Assembly: GCA_013398275.1 (NCBI GenBank)
Contig: VZSE01015288.1
Location: 124,001-188,000 of the forward strand
Origin: Promerops cafer
Taxonomy: Eukaryota; Chordata; Aves; Passeriformes; Nectariniidae
Reading direction: 5' to 3'
Length of the DNA: 64,000 nt
This document shows positions 24,640 to 35,267 of this stretch, in pieces. The notes below the pieces were generated by a model. That model worked only from the letters and a program-made list of their open reading frames with translations, had not been told where the DNA came from and made no database searches. Positions within the stretch are counted from its first letter, which is position 1, and each line of letters begins with the position of its first letter. A program made the position numbers and the translations under genes.

Positions 24640-24850
24640 TTGCCTGCAAATTTGTCTAATCCCATTTTGAGCCTGCTGATGCTCTCTGCCTGTGCAGCCT
24701 TCTGGGCCAGCAACTTCCAAAAGTTCTCTACCTAATGTGATGTAATTTCTTTAAATTCTTTTAAACTCATCTCCTGCTGGTTTCATTGAGTGCTCCCCGT
24801 TCTGCTGTTGATGGATTTGGCTACTAATGGTTCTGCGTTCATCTCAGCCA
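24640..24850 (-). repeat. Old L3/CR1-like LINE relic
   Basis: A run of phrases matches the reverse-complemented 3' part of ancient L3/CR1-like LINEs: 'gcaaatttgtctaatcccat' near 24645, 'cagcaacttccaaaagttct' near 24710, 'catctcctgctggtttcatt' near 24768, then 'gagtgctccccgttctgctg'. Similarity is clear in order and spacing but eroded in sequence. Confidence 0.55.
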
Positions 24851-27800
24851 CCCTGATTTAGTGAATCCAGTCCTTAGCCACCAGAAAAAACAGGGAAGCA
24901 TTGCAATACTGGTTGCTCAGCTCACTTCAGTCCCTGACACTTGCTGACCTGCCCAGAGTGTTTTTGTGCCTGGAGCACTCTGGCTGTTGCCAAACTCAGG
25001 GAAGAAAAATGATGGCAAAGCAAATGGAGTGCAACTTCCTCCCAGGGCTGTGCTCCCCCCGCAGCTGCTCACCGGTGACGCAACAGGTCTAGGAGCTGGA
25101 TGCTGATGGCCCCGTCCTTCTCCTGGGGCTCTGCAGTTCCGGGCCCAGCAGGGGGCTGCAAAGCAGCAAGCAGGATTTCAGGGAGGGTAGGCTGGCAGCC
25201 CTGGCGGGGGTGTCCGGGGCATCTTCCAAAGTGGCTTTAATTAATGAGCACATGTGCAGCGAGGAGAGTTACAGCATCCCACTCAAATTGTTGACTTGGA
25301 GCCGCTTCTGGAGACAGCCGTATTCTGCTCATTAGGAAAGAGCTTTTTTGCAATGCCCTTGGATTGGACAGCTCTTGGATTGCACCACGAGATCAAGTCC
25401 ACGTACGGGCTGCCTGCCTTTCGGCTGCCAGCTCCAAGAGGGTTGTTTTTCTTGTCTTCTCATTCTCAAGGAGTGCTCAGCCAGATGGCCTGTTTTCGAA
25501 TGCACTGTGCGTTGGTTGGATGTGTGTTTGGAGAGTCTGCCAGCTTCATGAGAAGGAAGAAAGAGCAAAAGAAAGGGAAAAAAGCACCATTTGGTATCTA
25601 TCTCTGGGACCCAGCCAGAGTTGAGGCTCTGTTTGAAGAAGGGGGGAGTCTTAAGAAGGAAACTCTAGACAAAATTGAAAGCTGGAAAAACTTTCAAGCT
25701 TGACAGACTGGGAGACTGAAGTTCTGTACAACATCCATCCACTACCTGGCTCCATTGCAAACGTGTAGCAGACTTCCTCAAAAACAACAGTAGGAGCAAG
25801 CACAAGCACCGAGTGTCTCTCTCTCTGCTCTCCCAGTATACCTCACCTGTGTGCTGGGATGCGGAGAGGTGACCCAGACAGCTGCCCACCAAGGCTGGGT
25901 GATGCTGCCTGTGGGTTTTGGGGATTTTGCTCTCTTTTCACCAAAACCAGAAATTATAGCATGCAGCCTGAACACATCAGCTCAGGAAGAGGAGCTGCAA
26001 TGGAGTAGTACAAACTACCCATCACCGTGGCTCAACACTTGAAGAAGCTAGCCTTAGTTAGTAAATTAAGCCAGGCCAATGTCATTTTCTTGCACCCCCT
26101 GAAGTTCATTTCCCAGAAACACCTTCTATTGGTTTGGTGCAGCAAATAAATACAGGCCAAACCAGAGCAACGGCTTTTTCCAGCACTTATTGGCAAATAA
26201 TTTGAACCTGACAAGAAAAATCTGTTGTTGAAGGAAAGGGGGAAGTTTTGAAGTTTGGGTGGATTGTGCTTGGCTTTGTTTTCTTAACTAGATGTCATGT
26301 TGTGGTAACCACATATTGTTCCAAGCAGCAGGAGGAGGTCTTGCTGAGCAGAGCCTGAGAAAGCCACATTTGCAGCCATCCCCGCTGGCTGACATGTCAC
26401 CGTCTTAGGAGCAGGCTTGTCTGAAACCAGGGCACAAAGAAGATGGCTGCAGGAGCACGTGTGGCTGTGCAGGTGGGTGTGGTAGCTGCAAACCTCACTT
26501 CTCCGCTGATTGTACCAAATTATCTTCATTGAAACGATCAGAATTAATGGGTCCTGGGTGGGCAGTGTGCCCTGGCAACACTGGCTGAGCTCTGTGTTGC
26601 AGACATTCTGCTGACAGCCAGGGCAAAAGGGGCTCTTCTCACTCCTGCTGTGGGACGCATCTTGGGCCAGCATGTCAAAGCCTCTGAGACTTCTCAGGAG
26701 TTCCAGGCTGTCACTACTCCAGGTCCAAGAGGTACTTCACAGCAGTCGCAAGGGCAGCATTTGCAGGCCCCACCATGTAAAGAGGAGGACCTTTCCCCAC
26801 ATGCAGGGAAACATCCTCAGCTGTTGGCAAAACAAGGTCTCTGACCTAGAGGTACAGATGCCATCCTGGAAGGGAAGGAGGTTTAGCTGGTTCAAGACAG
26901 TGATTACACCACACAAGTACATTGTTGCATGGGTAGGAAGGCTGCACAAAGAGATTGCTTCCCTTCCTACTCCAACAGGACTCAATTTTGGTAAATAACC
27001 CTGGCATAAAAAAAACAGGCTGCGGTACCTACATTCACAGTTAAGATCATCACAACAGAATGGATTTTCTGTGTGCCAGAAAACAAGGTGCAGAAGTCTA
27101 ACAGTAAATCAACCATTCTGTCCAGGGCTTTAGAGGGCTCATCACACCACTCTGGCAATTGCCAGATTTTCACCAATGCTGTGTTATGGAGCTAATAAAG
27201 GAATTGCACAGAAAATTCAGGGGACTAGGAGTCACTGGATTGGGCTTTACCACAGTTAGTCTAGTTGGCTAGTTACTGCAGTTACTGCTAGTTACTTTCC
27301 ATTTCTCTTGGGAAATGGAAATGATTACCACAACATTCACGTGAGTACTGTTGGAAGGAGGGAGCTCCCAAACAAAGGTCATCAGTGCAATTTGGGTGGG
27401 AGATCAGCCAGAAAAAACATCCAGCCATACGCTCACCCAAGCTGCACTGGCTGTGTCAGACACAAACAGCAGCCTCTGCATTTTTCACATATGCTGGTTT
27501 TCCCCTGCTTTATTTCATTGCTCTAGTGCTGCCTGACCTGTGGACCTGTGCACCTCCAGCACACTGTCCCACATGGCATGAGTTGACAAGCCAGTCTGAA
27601 AGAACAATTCCCTGTAAGTTATCTGGCCTAAGGTACCATTACATACCTAGCATTGTCCAAGGAGGGGAAGCTAGAAGAATTGCCCAAACATGGGATTTTG
27701 GAAGTTTGTCTACTGTACAGAGAGGTGAGGCCTACCTTTTGGCACTAGTCCTGGCTGCTCTGCCACCAGCCTTTGTGTATAACTTTTTTAGCCACTCAGT

Positions 27801-28904
27801 ACCTGGATGGGAGATCTCCAACAGAGGAACCAGAGGTTCAGAAAGTCTCCTCTCCAGCTAGGGATGGGTCAGTACACACCTCAGCATGGCACAAGTAACA
27901 TTGCACTGTCCATTATTGAGTGTGGCTGCACTTGAGTTCAGCAGCACCCACTGAGGTACTGCAGAGGATGGCTCCAGTTTTGCAATCTGAGCAGCTCATT
28001 TAGGCAACATCCTCCTTCAATAGCTCAAGGTTTTCACAAGGACTGAACTCTACAACCCAGTTAAAAAGTGGCCACATCTCCCCTTCCTCCATGCATGGCC
28101 TCACTCTGCACCCAGAAGCTCTCAGAGCATATTCTTAACTTCATTAAGAAAAGCATATTTCTAGCAAGAAGAGGTGATGATGAGCACACACAGCTCCCAT
28201 TTCTCAGCTGTGGGGGAAGACTCCCCGTGCTACAGCTCCAAACAACAGGAGATGAGATGATGGACACAGGACAGAGCTGAACATCAGTAGCAAGGATGTG
28301 ATGATTGAAGCCTAGATATACAAAGAGTGGACAGTGCCCGAGATCTATGCTGCTTAGGTTGACAAGCCTGTGTACAGGCTCAGAGTACATGGAGTACATG
28401 GAGTCAATCCCGTTCTCACAGAGTGTCTCACTCACATCCATTCTCTCAGTCCATGAGCTTCCCATGGTTTTATTAGTGGTCCGTATCTTCTGTAGACCAT
28501 ATGTTTGACATTACTGGGGAATGCAGAGGTTAACAAGATTGGAACTCCTTTTGGAGTTATGGGAAGGAAAAACTTTAGAGAATGACTTATGGTTAGAAGT
28601 ACCTCATCATTCAAATGCAAAGACCCATTTGACTCATAGCTGGAGTTGGATGTAAGGACAAGGATGGTCACTTTAAAAATTCCCAGTCAAAGGTAAAACA
28701 GAAAACCATAAAGTAGAAAGCAACAAAGCACATGTTTAAGAAGTTGAATTCTAAGACACAAATTCAATTCACTACCATGCTGACCAACTTTTAAAATATG
28801 ACTACACAGTAGTTCACAAGCCTGTTTGAAAAAGGGACTGCACATGCACACACATACAGGTAAATATAATATATACAGCTCTTATTCATATGTGATTTCT
28901 TGGC
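24851..28904. other. Non-coding stretch; two long frames without recognised family
   Basis: No confident gene. Two open frames on the + strand, 25254-25703 (149 codons) and 27385-27861 (158 codons), are longer than most chance frames. Neither shows a domain, Kozak context or splice arrangement I can recognise, and overlapping frames are open too. The DNA around 25200-25460 contains several CpGs and a TTAATTAATGAGCACATGTG core, and might instead be a regulatory element. A 10-bp inverted repeat lies at 27296-27321. Confidence 0.4.
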
Positions 28905-30000
28905 AGGCATCTTACCATGAATTTAGCAAGGCTTTAAGCTGTCTACCACAACATTCTTGTATTCAAGTTTGGATGTTATGGTCTGAGTGGGTGGACTAAC
29001 AGACAGTTAAAAACTGGTTTGGATGGTCAGACTTGGAGAGCAGCAAATAGATGTCATGCCCTACTTGGAGGCTGGTAACAAGCTGGGTACTGTAGGGGTG
29101 TGCCAGGGGCCTGTTTAAACGTCTTTAGCAGTTGTCTAGCTGAGACAATGGAGTGCTTGCTCATCAAGCTTGGAGACAGCATCAAAGTATTAGAGGGCAG
29201 TTGATATGCTTGAGTGCAGAGCTGCCATTCAGAGGGCCCCGGACATGCTGGAGGAATGGGCTGAGAGGGACCTTACGAAATTCAACAAGGATAAATGCAA
29301 AATCCTGCACTTGGGAAGGAAGAGCCCCTGCAGCAGTACAGGCTAGGACTGATGGGGAGAGGAGCAGGTCTCCAGAAAAGGATCTGGGTATCCAGGCAGA
29401 GAGCAGGCTGGACGTGAGCCAGGAGTGTGCTTTGGCAGCAAAAGAAGCCAAAGGCTGAGCAGCCAGGAGGGTGACAGATGTGTTTATCCAGCTTCCCTAC
29501 GTACTTGGATGGCACTGGAGTACCAGACCCAGTTTTGTTTTTGAAAAACATGGACACACTGGAGCAAGTTCAGCAGACACCAACAAGTGGTTTGAGGGCA
29601 AGTGCCCTTTGAGGAGAGGCTGAGGGAACTGGGCTTATTTGGCCTCAGAAGAGATGGCTTTGTAGGAGACAACCAGCAGCCTGACAGCTTCTACAAGGGA
29701 ATTACCGAGAAGATGGAGCCAGGCTTTTCACCATAGGGCATGGTGGAGGATGAGAGACAATGGACCTTAACTAAAATGGAAGATGTTTAGGCTGGCTTTA
29801 AGGAAAGGCATTTTCATCATGAGAATAGCCACATACTGCCCAAAGAGGTTGTGCAGCCACCATTCTTGAAGGCTTTCAGTACCCAACTGTTGAAAGCCCT
29901 GAGCAACCTATCCTCATCCTTTGTTTGATCTTCTCCTTCTTTGAACCAGAGGTTAATCTGACGACCTCCTAAAGTCCCTTCCAACCAGAGGAACCCAAAT
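28905..30000 (+). mobile_element. Decayed CR1 LINE, 3' portion
   Basis: The segment starts with text corresponding to the reverse-transcriptase motif 'DFSKAFDT' (28918-28960, eroded). It continues through the CR1 region 'acaatggagtgcttgctcatcaagcttgg', then 'ggaatgggctgagagggacc', 'ttgggaaggaagagccc' and 'gaaaaggatctgggtatccag'. A translated patch near 29370-29455 reads EKDLG followed by LDVSQECALAAKEA, typical of the CR1 ORF2 C-terminus. It ends with 'aaagtcccttccaaccagagg' near 29985, the CR1 3' untranslated tail. Frames are broken by indels and stops, so this is an inactive, 5'-truncated copy. Confidence 0.85.
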
Positions 30001-30504
30001 TTGTAAGGTATTTGGGAGCCTGAGCATTATCCACTTAAGGAGCAGACACAATACTATGTGAGCTGATTGGCCAATCACTCTGCAAGCAGAAACTACCCAA
30101 ACAAAAGCCACAGTGAATTTGCAAACTACTCAAACAAAAGTCACAGAATTTGCAAAAAGCTTTGTTTGCATAAAACAATTGACTGAAAATTTTAGACCAA
30201 CAAGGAGTTGAGCAAAAGTCTGTCTGTTCTTCACAGCCTGAGAAGAAATGCAATTTCAGTGAATTTATGACCCAGTTAAACACCAGTTTTCCTTAATGCC
30301 CAGTAGCCAGTTAGGAGATTGAAAACTCTGTTTTCTCTTTTAGGGCTGTCTTCTATATATGAAAAAGAATGAGAATGCCAAATACCAAAGCAGCTAGAAA
30401 TATTTCTTAGATTATTACTATGGCATCTTCCAACAGAAAACTCAGATTGCTTCACTGCTGTTAATTAATTAAGCCTAGAAACACTTATGCCAGGAAGTTT
30501 GATA

Positions 30505-30625
30505 TCACCACCCCTTTTTACAGATGGGGGGAAAAAAAGATATTCATTCAGGGCTACTCAGTGAATGAGGGGCAGAACCAGGAATAAAACCTGGGAATCC
30601 TGGCTCAGAGTCTCCTCTTATAATC
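30505..30625 (-). repeat. MIR-like SINE relic
   Basis: The hallmark antisense MIR phrase is visible: ACCCCTTTTTACAGATGGGG, then 'gggctactcagtgaatgagg', 'ggcagaaccaggaataaaacctggg' and 'tcctggctcagagtctcctc'. This corresponds to the tract running from 'cccattttacagatgagg' to 'agccaggattcgaacccagg' of MIR read backward. Confidence 0.7.
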
Positions 30626-33544
30626 TCTAAACAAAGCTTCTTTCCTGTAAAATTCCATCTAAGCTCTTCATAGAATAATTAGAGCCAATTTATTTCTTCA
30701 CTCGTTAACAATGAAATCTGACAGGCTTTGTACTCAGGATGCTGAAGCTCAGCTAGGGGAGCAAGGCTCTTCTCCATGAGGGGAGGCCTGGAATGTCAGT
30801 CTTTAGGTGGCTTAGTAGAGGCATAGTTCCAGCTGCCAGGTACTTGATCTCCTGCCTAAATCCCTGTGACAAAGCTTTAGGGAAGAATTGGAATGTAAAT
30901 GTTATCTACCATAACTGTTAGGGAAGGATTAGACAAATAGCAGCTGTTTTTGCAAAGATAAAACTTTGCCCTCAGTGGCACTAAAGAAGTATGAAAGAAC
31001 ATTTACCTGCTGTGGTATTAGGTAGGTTTGGTTTCAATTGCCTATTTTTCAAGTGAGCAGACTGAAAAAGCTCTGAGACACAGATTCATGGCAGTACTTC
31101 AGATGTGCCCCTCAATTCTACCTTCTTCAGTTCCATCAGATCTGGAGGACACAAAGTTCCTCAGGGCTTACAGCTCACTTGCAGCTCACTAGCAGTGACT
31201 TGCACTACTTTGAGATGCACAGTAAGGTCATGAGTCATGGACTTCTCCACCTCCCCTACCCAGGGCAAATGGCTCACCATCCTCTCTGTCATCACCCTCA
31301 AGGTTTCCTCAGAGGTCAAGAAACTGACACATGAAGAACTACAGAAGTGCTGACCATCCAATATTTTGAAACTCTGAAGGTTGCTCAGCGCCTCTTAACC
31401 ACAGGCCACTACATTTGCAGCTGGAGCATTCCATACTAGGGGGTACATTTAAGCATGTGCCCTACTTGCTCAGCATCACATGAAGGAGGCTCTGGTAGAG
31501 GAGGGCAGACTCAAGATTTCCACATTAAAAAGCCTGTATTTTTGCTGCTTTGATGTATTTTTCTTCTGCAAAGCAAAACAAGAAAGACTATCCTCACAGA
31601 GCTTCACGGGAAATTCTGCGTGCCCTCTGCCTTGCTCTCTTCAGCGTTTGGCAGAGTGGAGTTGAGGACACAGATCATAAAGTCCAGAGACCAGAAGAGG
31701 TGAGGGAGGGACCATCTTTTATAAGAAATCCTTGTGGAGTGTGGAAGCTCATCTTCCCTGTTTCTTCAGTGTCATCTGCCCCATCTCTTCCAAGGCTCCA
31801 TGCTCAGGTCCAGTAGGTGGCATGTTGGAGTGGACTTTGATCATCTGGAAATGGTTTGCTATTTGCTGTTCCCTTGTCCAAGATTCATTTGTGGCTACTC
31901 TTGGTTAACAAATTGCTTCTGCTTTGGCCGCAGACATCTGCTATGGCCCTTCCCTTTCCTTCTTGGGCATTTTCAGTCACCAGGACAGTGTGCATCACCT
32001 CCTGTAGTGGAAAACATTGACAGGAAGGCCTAATTGTCTTAATATCTGGGGACAAATCACCTAGGCACCCTTGGTCCAGCCTTATCTTGGTGACCTATGA
32101 AGCAGAAGTTCATACACACCTTTTCCTACACAGATGAAAAGGTTCCAGCCAAGGTCTGGGGAGTGTGAGGAGAATGAAAACAGGGAACAGATAGAAGGAA
32201 AAAACACAGAAGAGCATTTACGCCTGTCAAAGCAAAACTAAAACGTCTGGGGACCAAAAGAGGTTGGCTTTGGCTTTGGCTAAAGATCAAAGCCTGACGG
32301 TGGCTTTGACTTTCTGATCTTCTAGCTGAAAGTAGCAGAGGCTTTTTTCTTGCAATACTGATGGCATGGAGAGCTGCATGCAGGAGTCCAAAACCTCAGG
32401 AAGAGAGACACAAGGATGTGAGCTTTCCCATCACCTGATTTTCATTTGGAGGGGACAGGGTTGGGGGTATTTGAGTATCATGTAGCAGGGAAGAGCGTTG
32501 AGGCTGAAGTACCTCAATGTCTTTACAGAGACTGAGAGCAAACACAACCACAATTGCCTATCTGTTTGAAGCAGGCTGCAGGTTAGGGAAGGGGCTATTT
32601 CTTCACCAGCTGTGTGTTCAGTGGAAACATGAGCTGGCAAGAAAGCTGAAGCCTAGAACATGAAATTGAACAAGTGGCTTTCTAATGAAAAGCTAAAGGG
32701 GAAATTCCACAGTCCGCTTCATTGCAGCAAATGATGGCAAGCCAAGGAGAAGGGAACCCGATTAATTTGAAATCAAGAGGGACTTGATACTCTGCTGAGC
32801 TAAAATGTGTGTGTTTGTTACATAGATACAGTTTTCTTGTGGACATCTAGCTTTTTCAAATGTGGATGACAACTGCTGAGGACACTCTGAAGAGAGGACA
32901 TCCTTCTACAGTGTTGAAACTTTGCCCAGAAGTCACACCAGCCTTTTGCTTGTTCACAAATAACCCAGCATGTCAATCACTAACCACAGAACCTGGTAAT
33001 TAAGATAAATCACTGGGACTGAGAGGTTAGAAAGCACTAGGTACAGTAACTAGCATCAGTTGAAGCAGACATTTGAACTTCTTGGGATGATACACATCCC
33101 CTCCTTTCAGGAGGTCCACAGTTCAGGAGTACAGCTGATGTATAATAATGCCTCTCTCAGAATTTCTTGCATATGAAAAGATTCTGGCAATGTGCTGGAA
33201 ACAAGTAAAAGAGCTGAGCTGACCCAAGAGGAGCTGGTTTTTATGTCCCTTTCAATCCTGAGACATGGGAACATTTTTGCCAGTTAGCATGCTGGTGTCT
33301 CCCTGTGGCACAGCTGGGATCAGTGGCAGATGGCACAGGGGCTTGTCTAGAAGAAGGACTGACAACGCATGAAAATGCCTTCCATGGCCAGTGGAGCTTT
33401 AGGAAAAGAGACCTCTGCAGCTGTCCATGTTAACAACTCACAAATAATAGAACCAACCAATAGGAAGGTTACTGTAAATTCATCAGGAAAATATTATTCA
33501 ACCATCTGAAGAGCAGCTTGACTAATGAAAAGGTTATTTGTGAA
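30626..33544. other. Non-coding stretch, no gene recognised
   Basis: No exon, RNA gene or identifiable repeat. Small local repetition only, such as tandem 'tggctt' units near 32266-32282. Confidence 0.4.
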
Positions 33545-33770
33545 TAATTCCAGAAGGATGATAACACATTGGAAAAAGTACAGAGAAGTGATACTGGGCT
33601 GATTAAGAAACTAGAAAGCATGCCTTAGCATGAAAAACTCCAGGAGCTCAGTCTGCTCAAACAGAGATCATGAAGGGTTGACTTGATCACAATCTCTCAA
33701 TGCTGACATAAAACCAGAGGTTTGATAACTGAAAGTGAATGAATTCTGACTAGAAAACAACCCTGATATT
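33545..33770 (+). repeat. Old L3/CR1-like LINE relic
   Basis: The word order matches ancient L3/CR1-like elements in sense orientation: 'ttggaaaaagtacagagaag' near 33570, 'ctgattaagaaactagaaag' near 33600, 'aaactccaggagctcagtct' near 33634, 'gggttgacttgatcacaatc' near 33676, and 'gaattctgactagaaa' near 33740. It is highly diverged, with no open frame. Confidence 0.6.
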
Positions 33771-34029
33771 TTAGAAGCGAGAGCAATTAATCAGTTTACG
33801 TTAAGGCTTCTGGTAGATTTCTCCATTCATCAGCAATATTAAAATAAAAAAAAAAATCAATTCCCCTGAAAGTTATTCTGCATTTCCAAGAAAAAGCAAT
33901 TCAGTGTGATACTGCAGCTTACGGTATGCAGGAACTCAGATTAATGATATCACTGGCCCCTTCCTACTTTGCAATCTCTAAACCAATGAACAAGTTACTC
34001 AAAACTGATGGCAGAATTGTATGTAGACT

Positions 34030-34070
34030 CATTGCATCATTTAGGTTGGAAGATACCTCAAAGAAGGTAA
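34030..34070 (-). repeat. Possible short CR1 3'-end fragment
   Basis: CATTTAGGTTGGAAGATACC followed by 'tcaaag' resembles the reverse-complemented terminal segment of CR1 ('aaggttggaaaagacctctaag'). It is only about 40 bases, so chance or extreme decay cannot be separated. Confidence 0.3.
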
Positions 34071-35184
34071 GCTGCTGAACAGACAGATACACCATTTGTC
34101 AATGTAATTCAGCAGGCTCTAATTATGATGTTTGCAATGACTGAGGAGATCAATGGGAAGACTCTAGTGACAACATCAACCTGACTAAAGCACTATCTAC
34201 AAGACACACCTTCACTCCCTTTGTTCTTCAAGGAGAAAAGTCCTCTTTGCAGATGCCTTTTTCCCCTTGCCATACCTGTCTTTCTCTGCCTTCCACCAGT
34301 GAAAGGGACTTAGCACTAACTCAGGCAGGATTTGTGAGGTTTAACTCACTAATGATTGCACAGGGCTTCAGGAGTCTCATGTGGGAGATTCAGTCTATTC
34401 CTGTGTGATCCCACTCACGTATTCTCTTAGATAAATGGGGGCAGGCATTTGCCTTCTTGTATCTGGCAACTACTGCAATAACGGCTTCAAAAATAGATTT
34501 TGGCAGAGAATTTAAAAAAAAAAAAATTAAAATGTCCTGACTTTAAAGGCTAGAACAAGGATTAGAAAAGGCTGCTTGATCTGGTAATTCACAGGGAGAT
34601 AGAAAGTTCCTTCAGTGATGACTGTGTATAATTCGTTGTATAGAGTCACTGCCTGAAACATTCCCAGTTCCATGTAGCTAAAAAAAATAAAAATGCTGCT
34701 CTTCTTGTGACCAAATGTGAAGTCACTCTTTGGATCATGGGATAATGTCATAAGGGTTTAGTCTCACTCATTTTAAGAGAGAAGAGTTTTGAATCAGTGA
34801 ACAAGGCAGTTCAGCATGTCAGTTCAGTCTCCACCCTGTCAGTGGATTTCACATCTAAAATCATAACAAAAGCTGCTAGAAGGGAAACAGGCCCACTGCT
34901 CAGCTGCCTTTCTTTGTGTATCTACTTGAAGCCCATCTTGCAGAGAGCTCTTAGCCTCTAGACTAAACACTGCTTGGAGCTGAAATAAATATGAATGAAC
35001 AATGGTTAGGATATTCAAGTCAGTCGGTAGTGTGGTAATGTGGTTGTACTGGAAGAGAAGAGAGGGTGAAGAGACAGAAGTCCATCTGTGTGCCTTCCTT
35101 TGACAGGGGGGTTGCTTTGCTGAAGTATAACCACTTCTCTCCTTTGCAAAGACCACCAACGTTTTCACACATGAGAAGATACAA

Positions 35185-35267
35185 GTGTCCTTATCTCAGA
35201 GCGGCCAAGAGGTACAAACAGGGAAATGTAACTGTCCTTACCTCCGAGATGCCAAGAGGGGCACAGA
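35185..35267. repeat. Imperfect tandem duplication, period about 47 bp
   Basis: Unit 1 (35185-35220) reads GTGTCCTTATCTCAGAGCGG then 'ccaagaggtacaa'. Unit 2 (35232-35267) reads CTGTCCTTACCTCCGAGATG then 'ccaagaggggcac'. About three quarters of the aligned bases agree. Confidence 0.6.
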
